From the NCBI GenBank assembly GCA_025738555.1, contig JAOVFP010000011.1, forward strand, positions 4,340,001 to 4,404,000: 64,000 nt of DNA. The letters run 5' to 3'. Source of the DNA: Cyathus striatus. Taxonomy: Eukaryota; Basidiomycota; Agaricomycetes; Agaricales; Nidulariaceae. The notes below the pieces were generated by a model. It saw nothing but the letters and a program-made list of their open reading frames with translations, was not told the origin of the DNA and made no database searches. Below, in pieces: positions 1 to 9,928 of the stretch (positions within the stretch are counted from its first letter, which is position 1; each line of letters begins with the position of its first letter). A program made the position numbers and the translations under genes.

Positions 1-191
1 GTCTGGTCTTTTAATCTCCGTGCGACCCAATACACGTTTCCAGGTTTTACTTCCTGATTAGGGAAGGTGCGCTGTGATATCTTTTTCTTGAACAATACGA
101 ACTTAGATTCCAGATCAATTGTAGGTACAGTTACAGAAGAAGCTACATAAATAGAGGCCGGCGAGTTCGCACTCACTGCTGGCCTTGGGGA
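1..191 (-). CDS. Start of pol polyprotein (partial, -1 frame to gag)
   Basis: Past the gag stop, the -1 frame stays open to the window edge. It reads through a Ser/Thr/Val-rich linker and then IDLESKFVLFKKK, QRTFPNQEV and GNVYWVARR. This suits the region just upstream of the aspartic protease in gypsy-type elements, though no protease motif lies inside the window. It overlaps the last six gag codons. No ATG is needed if it is made by ribosomal slippage. Confidence 0.55.
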
Positions 192-1525
192 AAACCCAAT
201 TGAGCCATTAGTAAAGCACGTTGTTCCTCTGATAGTTTAGTAATGTCCGGTAATTCTACAATACTACTGGTAGATGCTACTGGTACCGAATTATTTACAT
301 AAGTATTGTCCATATTATTATTACATTGTACATAAGGGCCTCGATTTTGCTTTTTAGGGCATGCATTGGCCATGTGTCCTTTATCTTTACAATAAAAACA
401 TTGTCCTTCTCGTTTCAAGGTGTCGATATCCATACGGTCTCCTCCTTGCAATACCGTAAGGTTGGCTCGGTTAGGGGGAGATACAGGGTTCTGGGGAAAA
501 CGGGGTCCTTGGTTCTGAGGTTGGGATTGATTTGGTCGTGGTCCACCTTGTTGGGTATTCTGCATGCCTTGTCGTTGTCCGAAATTCTGGTTCTGACCGG
601 GGTTAAACTGTTGGTTTTGTCGTGGGTTTTTGTTTCTAAAAATATTTCGACATTCTCGATCGATCTCCTGGGCGGTGTCATACCATTTTTGAAGTGTGTC
701 TGGAGTTCCTCGCATGACAATCATTTCAAGTAATCGGGGGTCGAGTTTGTCCTTGTATTTTCTAATAACTGTGGCGTCATTATATCCTGTTCGTCCAGCA
801 ATGGTTGAAAATCTAACTGTGAACTCTTCGACTGTCCAGCGTCCCATATATAAGTTATCAAGTTCGTCCTGGGCATCCTGTATTTCTGAATATACTCCGA
901 AAAAATGTAAAAAGTCCTCCTTGATTTGTTCGTATTTGGTTCCCGGAGTCTGTTCCATAATCACCATAATTCAATCAACCCAGCTAGCTGCTGTTTGATT
1001 CTTTGATCCGTCTATAAGGCTCAACATGAACCTTATCTTCATCTCATGCTCAAGGGGATTAACACAAGATCCGGTGAAGTAAGACTCCAGCGATCTCATC
1101 CAGGCTCTTGCATGTTTACGATCTCCTGTGTATTTCTCAGGCTTCTCTATTTTGAGAGCCTTGTCCATGACTGCATCATGTTGCCTTCTTGCCATTATAG
1201 AAGTAGCTTCGGCCGTTTCGATTACAGGGGCATGTAATCCGAAAATACCTCTGCCGACAAATCTAATAGCGTCCGCGATCATATGGACCCAACCTCCTTG
1301 CTCAGCTGAGGTCGGAGGGTTAGGTGGAGGGGGTGGTGGTGGTTGGTTGGGGGTATTAGGAGGGGGTTGTCCGAAGTTTACTGGTAACATGAGGGGTGAA
1401 GGAGATCCCTGTGGGGTCGGAGCTTCCGTATGAATCGTTGGAGTGGTATGATGTGTTCCGGGGTTATTAATATAAGCGGTTCTGGGTATCGGTACCTGGT
1501 TCCATGGGTTTCCTGGTGTATCCAT
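173..1525 (-). pseudogene. Retrotransposon gag polyprotein, interrupted by one in-frame TGA
   Basis: Gag packages element RNA into virus-like particles. Two open segments lie in the same frame, 1525-974 and 970-173, separated only by a TGA at 973-971. Without that codon the product would be about 450 residues. The N-terminal segment is Pro-rich (a run of Pro/Asn after residue 50) and ends in a Trp-rich gag-like core. The second segment holds the rest of the core (EFTVRF region), a Gln/Asn-rich linker and the zinc knuckle CFYCKDKGHMANAC near residue 190 of that segment. The stop follows SWVD; a TGG-to-TGA change is the simplest cause. Readthrough or an assembly error are alternatives. Start chosen at the ATG two bases after the upstream ORF's TAA. 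Confidence 0.8.
191..197 (-). promoter_or_regulatory. Candidate -1 ribosomal frameshift site (G GGT TTT)
   Basis: Six codons before the gag stop the minus strand reads TTG GGT TTT CCC in gag phase. That contains the heptamer GGGTTTT with correct X XXY YYZ phasing. A one-base backward slip places ribosomes in the open pol frame. A downstream pseudoknot was not assessed. Confidence 0.55.
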
Positions 1526-1527
1526 TT

Positions 1528-1821
1528 TTACAATTCAAAATCGGGGTAGGTAGGAGTAGGAAGTTCTCTACCGTCGTTATGAACGGTGTTAAGAAGGGTT
1601 TCGTATCCTAATGGAGAATAGAAATCCTGTGGAAATGGAGATATGTATCGGGTGGGAGTACTGAATCTCAGACTATTGTCGTGTCCTAATTCGGTGATGA
1701 TGGTGAGGATACGGGGAATAGGGATAACGGGGCGAGGTAGAGGTGGAATGTAATTAGGGATTTGTTGGAGTGAAAGGTATGTGTTGGGATCGAAGTCTGA
1801 GTCGTCGGAGTCCACCGACAC
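1528..1821 (-). CDS. Small ORF upstream of gag
   Basis: This 97-residue ORF is acidic at the N-terminus (a DSDDSDFD stretch) and rich in Pro and Ile. It has no domain I recognise. Its TAA is followed by two bases and then the gag ATG, in a different frame. Such close spacing would allow termination-reinitiation or a frameshift to make a fused leader-gag protein. Part of the 5' leader could alternatively be non-coding. Confidence 0.4.
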   Translation of the reverse strand: MSVDSDDSDFDPNTYLSLQQIPNYIPPLPRPVIPIPRILTIITELGHDNSLRFSTPTRYISPFPQDFYSPLGYETLLNTVHNDGRELPTPTYPDFEL

Positions 1822-2111
1822 GGCTCTCAGATTACGAGTGTAAGGGGTAGGGCGAGATTGACAGGTGTAGATTGGCGTGGAGGATGAGGGAATGTGATAG
1901 GATCGGTTGTGGAGAGTACGGAGAGTTTGGGAACGGGTGATGGGTGCCAGAATGAAAGACTAGGTAACAGATGCTCTTGAAGGGGCTCGAAGACTAGCGA
2001 GACGTCCTAAGTCTTACGCACACCGATTTGTAGATAGAACCAGCTGGGGCAACACGTGGTAGCCTCCCCAGTCACTGGCGCCGTGCCAAACTCAAGGCAG
2101 AGGGCCTAAGA

Positions 2112-2700
2112 TGTTTGGTAATTCGGAAGAGTCGGGCTCAACGTTACTCTATCCTCTCGTGCGTCCAAGCACAACGAACAAGTCTATCGAATGGGGTGTA
2201 CATCTAAGGATTCGAAGGTCCAAAGAATGAGGAACGAGGTAAAGAGAAAAGTGTGCCAGGGGTCGGTGGAAGAGAGTTCGAGGTCAAGAAACGAGGTAGA
2301 TTCTTGTGCTTTTGTTAGCGACAGACGAGCAAAAACTCGAAGTCGAACTCAAACACTTGAAAATATGGAAGCGAAGTGAATCTTATTGCTTGTCTGGAAT
2401 AAACTAGCACAAGAATAAGGAATATCTAACTAAAATGATCGTATTTATAATAAAAGTCCATGAGGAAACTGCATGTAATCTAACCTACACTATAACACAT
2501 GTTTACTGTGCTTCTACTGTGCAAACTCATGTACTACGTATGTAACAAGCATGGCCGGACTGTGGACTGTGCCCGTAGTCTTGATGAATAATGCATGTCG
2601 ATATGCATGGTGTCCGCATTGTAAGTCAGGTGATACATGTCAGGTGACTATGATAAGATAAGATATATGGATTAGATAAGATAAGTATGAAATCCTAACA
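2112..2700 (-). repeat. Possible 5' LTR of the gypsy element (tentative bounds)
   Basis: Read on the minus strand, 2700 begins TGTTAGGATTTC, a plausible LTR start, followed by several TTATC units. An end near 2112 (CCAAACA) is only one of several options. No clear tRNA primer-binding site was identified next to it and no partner LTR is present. Confidence 0.25.
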
Positions 2701-2936
2701 GGAAAACATAAAAAAACATATAAGGATTGTAACATTGTAGAGACAATATAAACATATTAGGGCAGCTGATCACTATATCAAAATATTGGGCATGTGTTCA
2801 AGCTAATATGCATAATATAATTTGGATATACTGATTGTATATTCATATTCTATCATATTTGCATTTTCACCCGGGGAGGGAATACGAAGGTTCAAAGAAG
2901 CACACATAAGACTAGTGGCACGCCGGCATTGATCTA

Positions 2937-3017
2937 TTACAGCCGTTTGCAGAAATCATGGCAGTCGCCGGCCATTTTCGGCAATTGTGGGTGAACCTAA
3001 CCCTAACCAAACCCTAG
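2937..3017 (+). repeat. Left terminal inverted repeat of the MITE
   Basis: 81 bp, paired with 3543-3623 with a handful of mismatches. Contains a degenerate telomere-like tract at about 2995-3017. Confidence 0.8.
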
Positions 3018-3542
3018 TGACGCGCGGCACCTGGCCAACTGGTAGTGTACCACAATCCTCCAAATCCTCACCCAATCATCTCCGCCAAGTGCTCTTTGTC
3101 TCAGTATTTGGGATCTGATGTGTTATTATCATGGATCTCAGGCCTTTCAATGAATTGTGGCTAGCTAAGGTGGGCAATGCTCAAGTGAAGCTCAAGCACT
3201 CGTGACTCAGGCAATACCCAAGCATTACTCACTTCTCAGCCTCAGTCCTCTTCAACTACTTCTTTCTATTGGAAATCTGCATATTTATTGGAATAGTGGA
3301 GGGAAAGGGATAAGTGAAAGAGGAAGAGGTGGAGTTGGGACAAAGTTGGAAAGGGGCGAGTGGGACACTGGAGTCTGGGAGTCTGGGAAGTTTGAACTTG
3401 TGAATTCATGCTCTGCTTTCCGATTTCTGACTGGCAGTGACCATGAATATGTTCACATTTGTATGTCCTGATAGTATTGTAATACATATAGTAGCTACTA
3501 GCTTTAGATCATAGTAAAGGTGATGATTTGCGCTGTGGTTGG

Positions 3543-3623
3543 CTAGGGTTTGGCTAGGGTTAGGTCCACCCGTAATTGCCGAAAATGGCACGCGACTGCC
3601 ATGATTTCTGCAAATGGCTGTAA
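3543..3623 (-). repeat. Right terminal inverted repeat of the MITE
   Basis: Reverse complement of 2937-3017. The telomere-like tract reads CTAGGGTTTGGCTAGGGTTAG on the plus strand. Confidence 0.8.
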
Positions 3624-4855
3624 TAACAGTACTGAAACTGGAAGTGAGCGGTACTTCCAAACATAGAAACTGGGTGGGATGAAGAAGCTGTCGCTAGGGA
3701 CACACGTGCATCAGCTTCCCTAGAGACAGTGACCTTACATCTACTTCTCCCTCCTTCCTTACTTGGACGCCACTATGATTACTGTGATCCATACATTGCA
3801 TATCCACTGTAATTACAGTGGGCAATATATGAAACTTACGGTATGGCCTGCACTACAGTCATTTGCCAATGCCACATATCAGCATAGCGTTTATCTATCA
3901 TTCAAGACTATGGCAGGAGAAGCCAAAATTCCAAGGAAGATGGATCCGCAGTAACTAGTAACTTGGGAAAAGTGTTGCACAAGTCCTGTGTTCCATACAT
4001 CCGCCCCTCGTGTTGTTCTTCAATGGATGAAATCTTAGAAGGTCGCCAACTGGATCGCAGCCAATAATAAGAAAGTCTACCTATTGAATTAGATGAACCA
4101 GTGAAAAATATGGCGACGCAATGCGATGGTACTGCAAATATCACCAGTATTTCCGGCGGACTCGGAGGCTGACTCGCTGGCGAGAAATTACAATACCAAC
4201 TTGTTCTATGTCGTAACTTTAAAGACAAAGGGCACATAGAAAACATGGAAGTGCCAAAATCGTGTAAGATTGGCAAACATTAGCTTAGAGGTATGTGGCT
4301 GTGTCCATCACTGGCACAATGTTTGGGTTTCCCACCGAATCAACCGAATTCCGCACGATTCTTGTTTCATCTTCAAGTTCGACGTATATATATGCATTGC
4401 TAACCAACTCAATGAATTAACAGGGGTGAGTGCCATCATCCTCTTTCCTACAACCATGTGCTGAATATGCGATAAAATTGAGATGTGTGGATAACAGAAA
4501 AAACCCTGTCCGTGAAATAGAGAAAGAAACATTTGAAGCGCTATAGATTTAGCTCCAGTTCAATTTTTTTTTTTTTTAAAAAAAAAAAAATCCCGTATTT
4601 TACGTTGGTTATGGTAAGCCCTCCAATTCAATTAACGATTGACATGATTCTGCAGAACTGAAACAGAAAGGTGCAGACATCCATAATGTATCACCTCAAG
4701 GATAATTAAGTCCTCGAGATTGCGTTCCTTGATTCCGTATCTGCTTGTCGTTGATTTGTCGTCGATCGCCACAGGCCCAGGGAGTCTCAGGGTAATGATT
4801 AAATATCCCAAAGGGGACTTTTGATCTAGATTCTGCTTGATGCGACAAGTTAGGA
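3624..4855. other. Intergenic, no gene recognised; T14A13 tract at 4564-4590
   Basis: Only short unsupported ORFs occur here. A perfect oligo-T/oligo-A palindrome (14 T then 13 A) sits at 4564-4590. It could be a relic of a poly-A tailed insertion or a nucleosome-excluding tract. Confidence 0.5.
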
Positions 4856-5823
4856 TGTACATAGGATCCCCGAAAACGCCCATAGAGGTTGAACTTGAAG
4901 GATGGACCCAAAGATTGATCAGCGGACAGGTTTTGGCGGCCTGTAGGCCTCCACACGCGGATTGTGGGACGATACCTCCAAAATTGCTGAATTATATGCG
5001 GATTTCGTCCTCCGACCTTGTTAAGCGCCAAAATCCGCTGCAGGTGCTTAAGTAAAAGATCCTATGTATAAGTAATGTATGAACTAAAAAAAATTAGTTC
5101 TTATCTGTCTATAAAGTAAAACAATTCTGTTACAAAAAACTTCCGCGTTTGTTTAATACATAAGCTATAATATCCATCGTCCGCTCGTCTTTCTCGCTCC
5201 CTCACTTTTCGACATAGAGCCGATGAAAACACAAATCCAACAAAAATCTTCGTCTTTTCTTGTCTCTTTCTTTCGTCTTTAAACTTTTACATTGTTTAGT
5301 ATTCTCTATTGATTTCTTATTTGAGCAGTGTCACATATCCTCATCGCGAGTGCCTTCCCACTACTGCTCCTACTAACTCTTGTGATGCGAGCTCAAGTGA
5401 TTGGAATTCGGACACAGTGCAACAATTTGATAAAAAATGTTAAGCTTATTTGCGCAGAACTGTGTTGACTCTGTACCATTTCGGACAAAAGACAGGGCTG
5501 TTGTACTCAAATTTGGTGATAACCACGGGAGCTCATGTACATGATGCGCTCTTTTGACAATGAACAGGGTCATCTTGTAGTCTCTAAGTAGCAAGGGGCG
5601 CCCCGCGTGGCGGTGCCTTCGGCGCCGGACTACTCAACTGTACGCAGACAATGAATGGTACCTCCTTCTGTGTACCATTCCACACACGGATTTTCCACCC
5701 TACCTATTGGCCGAAAATTGATCAAATATACGCGGACTGTCGTCCGACATAGGTCCAAAAATCCCAAAATTTCCGCGGACAGGTATCATACCTCTATGGG
5801 CGCTTTTGAGGGACCTATGTACA
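4856..5823. repeat. Inverted-repeat pair, possible degenerate MITE
   Basis: About 34 bp at 4856-4889 match the reverse complement of 5790-5823 with a few mismatches (shared core TGTACATAGG and CGCCCATAGAGGT). Both arms sit in GCGGAC-rich sequence. No target duplication is clear. It could be one decayed element or two copies of a repeat in opposite orientation. Confidence 0.45.
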
Positions 5824-6018
5824 TCTATACACTGCCCGCCATCCACCGCTGACTTTGCAGTATATAGATACCGAGGCGGATTTCTCTCTTTAGCTCCACT
5901 GCCAGCCGAATCCCCTCAAAGAGCATCCTGCACTTTCTCCCGTCTCATCCACTTGTTCATGTCAACGCCGTTATAGAGAAAATTGTCCGGTACAAAACAG
6001 CAACATAAAGCGAGTTCT

Positions 6019-7293
6019 ATGGCGAGCCCAATAGATCAGGTTAGAAGTAAGCTCTCTACGTTTTAACCGTATTGAGTTTGTACCCATGGCACATCGGTAG
6101 TTACATCCGCTATCTGTTCCGCTGGCGCAATAATCTCAACCCTTTATCGTCTTTACATACGAAGGAGCCGATTGTGGGCTGATGATGTCAGTGCTTAATA
6201 CTATTTACTGTTACAATGAACTGCTTGAAATCCTTACATCGGATTGCTATAGGGGTGTGCATTGATTTCTATGCTAGCATTAATAGTACAGGTGGTGGCG
6301 GTGTTTCTACCTGTAACTGGCTCAGGTGTGTATTTATTATACTCGTTTTTTATTCCTTCGCTGATTTTAAAGTACAGATCCTAAAATTGGCATTGCTCGT
6401 TATTATCTTATGTCTGTTTCATTCTATATAATAGTATGGTCTGTCTCATATTAACCAGAACACTTCAAGTTCTCTGATGTTTGTTTTGGCTTTGAATTAG
6501 GGGTGCACGACTGTCCATGCTATTCTCTATAATTCGAATTGATCCTAACGAAGTGAGAAGGATGATAATGTTCATAATAGCATTTATCTACTTCCTTGTC
6601 TTTATCGGTCTGCTTTCCGAACATGTATGGCTATGCGAAGCCCATCCCAACTGGAAAAAATCAAAGATACCGATGTGTAATATAAAGAGGCAAATTGGTA
6701 TTTCGCAACTTGTTGGTCAGTCTTCATTCATTAGTGTGTTGGATACACCGTTTTCATTTGTGTCTTTTCAGCGGACATTACGATAGATCTGATTCTTCTT
6801 ATTGCCCCATTGCGCCTTTTTATCATATTACATGATAAATGGCTACGTAACGGCCTCACAATAATATTCTCAACATGCATTATCACAACTGCTGTGTCAC
6901 TCGTGCATGTAGTGTATATTTTCCTCGCTGACGGAACAAAGGTGGTGGTATCAGGCTTGATAGAGGTTAGCATTCTTCCACTCAGTATTTTACATAAAAT
7001 TTCTAATATAACAGCAGGATTGTGTTTCACTCGTTGTATGCAATATTCCAGTCATTCTTACAGCTTGCCTTAAATTAAGGGAGTATACTTCTGGATACCG
7101 GGACGCAAAGCCGCCATCATTTATGATTTTTGCGAGTCGAAGAACCGGGTTGGATACTCATTGTGGAGGAATGAACCCGGGCTCTACAGCTCTCGACGTG
7201 AGCGCAAACACGTTTAACATAGAAGACGTTTCGACAGAAACCGGATCTGCCTTTGCCACCGTTTCTGCAACTTGTGATAGGTCAGAGATGTAA
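6019..7293 (+). CDS. Pth11/fungal rhodopsin-like 7TM protein, copy 1
   Basis: Predicted seven-transmembrane plasma-membrane receptor-like protein of 310 residues. Exons: 6019-6046, 6101-6186, 6253-6325, 6378-6438, 6501-6715, 6772-6965, 7018-7293; all junctions keep frame and follow GT-AG. Seven hydrophobic segments lie at about residues 11-30, 40-60, 65-88, 97-120, 152-172, 178-203 and 221-240. Family-like marks are RRSRLWADD after TM1, a WLCEAHPNWK motif after TM4, and a short acidic/Ser-Thr-rich C-tail with PPSFMIFA. The signature after TM1 and the Cys/Trp loop resemble the fungal rhodopsin-domain (Pth11-like) family; the ligand is unknown. It is the first of four tandem paralogues with identical exon phases. 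Its 5' flank shares sequence with copy 2, pointing to duplication. Confidence 0.8.
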
Positions 7294-8242
7294 ATACTAC
7301 TGTTGTAAAATTTTAAGCATGGGAAATTGTATTTGCATGCGCTTTAAAATGTCTATGTAACCTTTCCTATAAGTCCATTAATATATTGTATATTAGCATG
7401 ACATCTTCCCGAGGTACTACACAGGTTCACGGTCACTGTTGCCGCCCAAGTTTTATGAGTCGATTGATCCCGGTTGTTTGAGATAGAGAGCCCCTTTGGA
7501 TCACCTTGTAAGGTTTCCGTACTATATGCATCAGGAAATAAAGACATGACAATATAGAGCTATATAGCCTATATAGCAGTCATAACCCTTATTGCATAGT
7601 CCCCTTGTGTGCTAGGAAGTCACTCTTCCTCGCGGCCCATGCCTCTGTTCAACATCCAACATTTTCAGCTGACTCAATTAATTAACAAGGTTACCACCAT
7701 CTTGCTTCGTACAGCCATTTGAGTCTTGAGTAACTAGTTGAGATCTTGGGATGTCCAGGTAACAGAAAAACTCTGACTATCCAACTCACATGGACAGATT
7801 CGGCCTCTAGATCCAGCCAAGTATGAGGTTAACTATTAAATGTGCCTCCGCAGCAGAGACAAAAAATACTGGCACTCAACAGGCATTTGTAATAAATATA
7901 GATTCTTGAAGCGGAAAGTTGTCCTTGTTGTCGATCATAAGTATAAGGTAAATTCGTTCAATTATTCGAGAAAATCTTTTGATCTATTCACTGGAGGAGT
8001 CAACCTGTCTCACTCAGTTACCAGTACCACCATACCTGTGTGATCCGTTATGTTGTCCGTGACTGGCCACTGCTGACTTGGATTTCGAAGATATATAATT
8101 GAACTTACTAGTTTCTCTCTTTAGCTCCAGTACTTCATCCCTCAATGACAATCCCACCTTTTCTCGCTCTCGCTCAGCCCTTTATAATAATACAACTAAA
8201 GGGCAAACCTCCCATAATTTGAATCAAGTAACTTTCAGATCT
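7294..8242. other. Intergenic between 7TM copies 1 and 2
   Basis: No coding region supported. Near 8110 the motif TTTCTCTCTTTAGCTCCA matches the upstream region of copy 1 (about 5882), so the duplicated unit includes the promoter or 5' leader. Confidence 0.5.
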
Positions 8243-9482
8243 ATGGCTAGTCCAATAGATCAGGTTAGAAGTAAGTCTAATCCATTTTAATACCATTTAT
8301 AGCATCATTTACTTTGCTCCATTGGCCTGTCTGCAGCTACATCTGCTATCTGTTCCAGTGCTACTGCAATATTTTCGACCTTTATCGTGTATACATACGA
8401 AGAAATCAGTTGGGTGCAGATGATGTAAGTGCTTTTTCGAGAGTCTCGATGTACTCAACGTTCAGTTACTGTAGGGATGGACAATATTTTCTATGTTGGT
8501 ATTAATGGTGCAGGTAATAGCAGTATTCTTGCCGATATCCAGCTCAAGTGAGTATTCAAACACTCCTTCCCTGGATTCCTTAATCTCAGAAAGCAGTGTA
8601 TCATATTGGTGTTATTCGGTATTATCTTATGGCTGTTTCTTTTTACGCGATAATATTGTCAGCATCGTAACTTCAAAAAAGTAATTCTTCTCTAAGATAT
8701 ACCTTCTCTGGGTCAGCACGCTTGTCCATCCTATCCTCCATTATTCGAATAAATATGCTTGCTTTGAGAAAGAAACCCGTGCATGCAATAGCATTAGGTT
8801 ACTGTATCGTGTTCCTGATCCTGGTATCTCAGTTTTTCTGGGTATGCGAACCCCACTCCGATTGGAAGGATGAGAAGATACCCCAGTGTCACCTACATAA
8901 ACAAGTTGCTATTTTACAGCTTGTGTGTAAGTCAGATCCAGTTATAGTCTAATAGTTTTGCAGAAATCTTAGTTGTTCCATCTTAGCGGATATTATCGCA
9001 GACCTGATTCTCCTTACTGCGCCACTTGGGCTTTTTCTCACGTTGAGCGATAAATGGCTATGTAACCACCTCATGATCGTATTCTCTACATGTATTATTA
9101 CGGCTCTCGTATCGCTGGTGCATGCAGTATTTACTATCCTCACTGCAGGAACGACGGTGGTGGTAGCAGGCTTGGACGAAGTAAGCTTTACTACGCTCAC
9201 CCTTCTTTATTTTTCTAACAAAACGATAGGACTGCATCTCTCTCATAGTATGCAATATCCCAGTTACTTATTGTTATAGTTCATCTTAAATTGGGAGACC
9301 ATACTCCCGCCTGCCGGAAACCAATTCTGCCGTCATTCACGATCTTTGCGAGCCGAAGAATGAATGATACTTGTGGAAGAAACCAAAATCCTACAACTAT
9401 CAATATGAGAACAAGCACAGGAAATACAAAATATGTTTCCAAACCAACCGGATCTGACTTTTCCACCTTTACTACTAAGTAG
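8243..9482 (+). pseudogene. Pth11/rhodopsin-like 7TM gene, copy 2, frame-broken
   Basis: All seven exon equivalents of copy 1 can be found (exon 1 at 8243-8270 is almost identical). The gene cannot be read through. In exon 2 a base is missing (CCC in copy 1, CC here), so the frame runs to TAA instead of giving YIRRNQLGADD. The donor after the fourth exon no longer fits in phase. In the last exon the frame after CNIPV meets an early stop, while the tail PSFTIFASRR lies in another frame. The middle exons are still well conserved, including FWVCEPHSDWK and the DKWLCNHL loop, so the loss looks recent. Sequencing error at several sites is the alternative. Confidence 0.7.
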
Positions 9483-9928
9483 TACTACGGCCTCATAACC
9501 CTGGGGATTGTATCTTTAAGCGCTGTATATTTTGAAGTTCATTGCCTTGTCATTGCCACTGAAACTTAAAGATGAGGAAGTGCTCGGCATACGCGCTCAG
9601 ACGCGTCTTGGCTGTGACTAGCGGGGGTTTCGGAGTTTCTCGCGTGTCATAAGCGCGTGACTGCGTCACGCCGCAGTTCTCCTCTCCTGGCTGTCGTTCG
9701 TGCAGATTGTCAAAGTTTCTCGTTCTCCCCTCACCTCTACCCTTCCCGTCATCTCGTCGTGGCTGTTCGTCTCAAGTCGCTCCTTTAACCTGACATTCCT
9801 TTAATATTCCTGTCCTCTAAAGCTAACTACTCCCCGTCTAACCCTGTACGCATTCCTCAGTCAACGACATCCAAATCCCTGCTTACCAGCTCCCTTACCG
9901 TTTTTCTACACCTAGAAAACATCCAGCC
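9483..9928. promoter_or_regulatory. Upstream region of the GPI-protein gene, pyrimidine-rich
   Basis: No ORF supported. From about 9700 to the ATG the plus strand is rich in C and T, a common feature of strongly expressed basidiomycete promoters. No clear TATA box seen. Confidence 0.35.

Larger units (their letters stand above)
1..2700 (-). mobile_element. Ty3/gypsy LTR retrotransposon, 5' part, truncated by window edge
   Basis: On the minus strand the order is possible 5' LTR, small ORF, gag with a zinc knuckle, then pol in another frame. Pol runs off the left edge of the window, so reverse transcriptase and integrase cannot be seen. Gag ends with one CCHC knuckle (C-x2-C-x4-H-x4-C), and its core resembles retrotransposon gag domains of mushroom Ty3/gypsy elements. 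The right boundary at about 2700 is a guess from a TGTTAG...-type LTR end (CTAACA on the plus strand). No second LTR is in the window for comparison. Gag carries one in-frame TGA, so this copy may be inactive. Confidence 0.8.
2937..3623. mobile_element. MITE-like element with 81-bp terminal inverted repeats and TA duplication
   Basis: The segment 2937-3017 matches the reverse complement of 3543-3623 at nearly every position. The repeat begins TTACAGCC and ends CCCTAG. Both outer ends are flanked by TA (2935-2936 and 3624-3625). Long TIRs with TA duplication and no coding capacity fit a non-autonomous Tc1/mariner-type element of 687 bp. The inner part of each TIR contains CCTAACCCTAACC-like units, the complement of the fungal telomere repeat. 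Confidence 0.75.

Noticed and set aside
2650..2692. GATAAG repeats as a nitrogen-regulated promoter
   Set aside because: They lie in the presumed LTR of the retroelement with no gene downstream.
2995..3620. Chromosome end or subtelomere, because of TTAGGG-like units
   Set aside because: The units are few, degenerate and confined to the two TIRs of one element.
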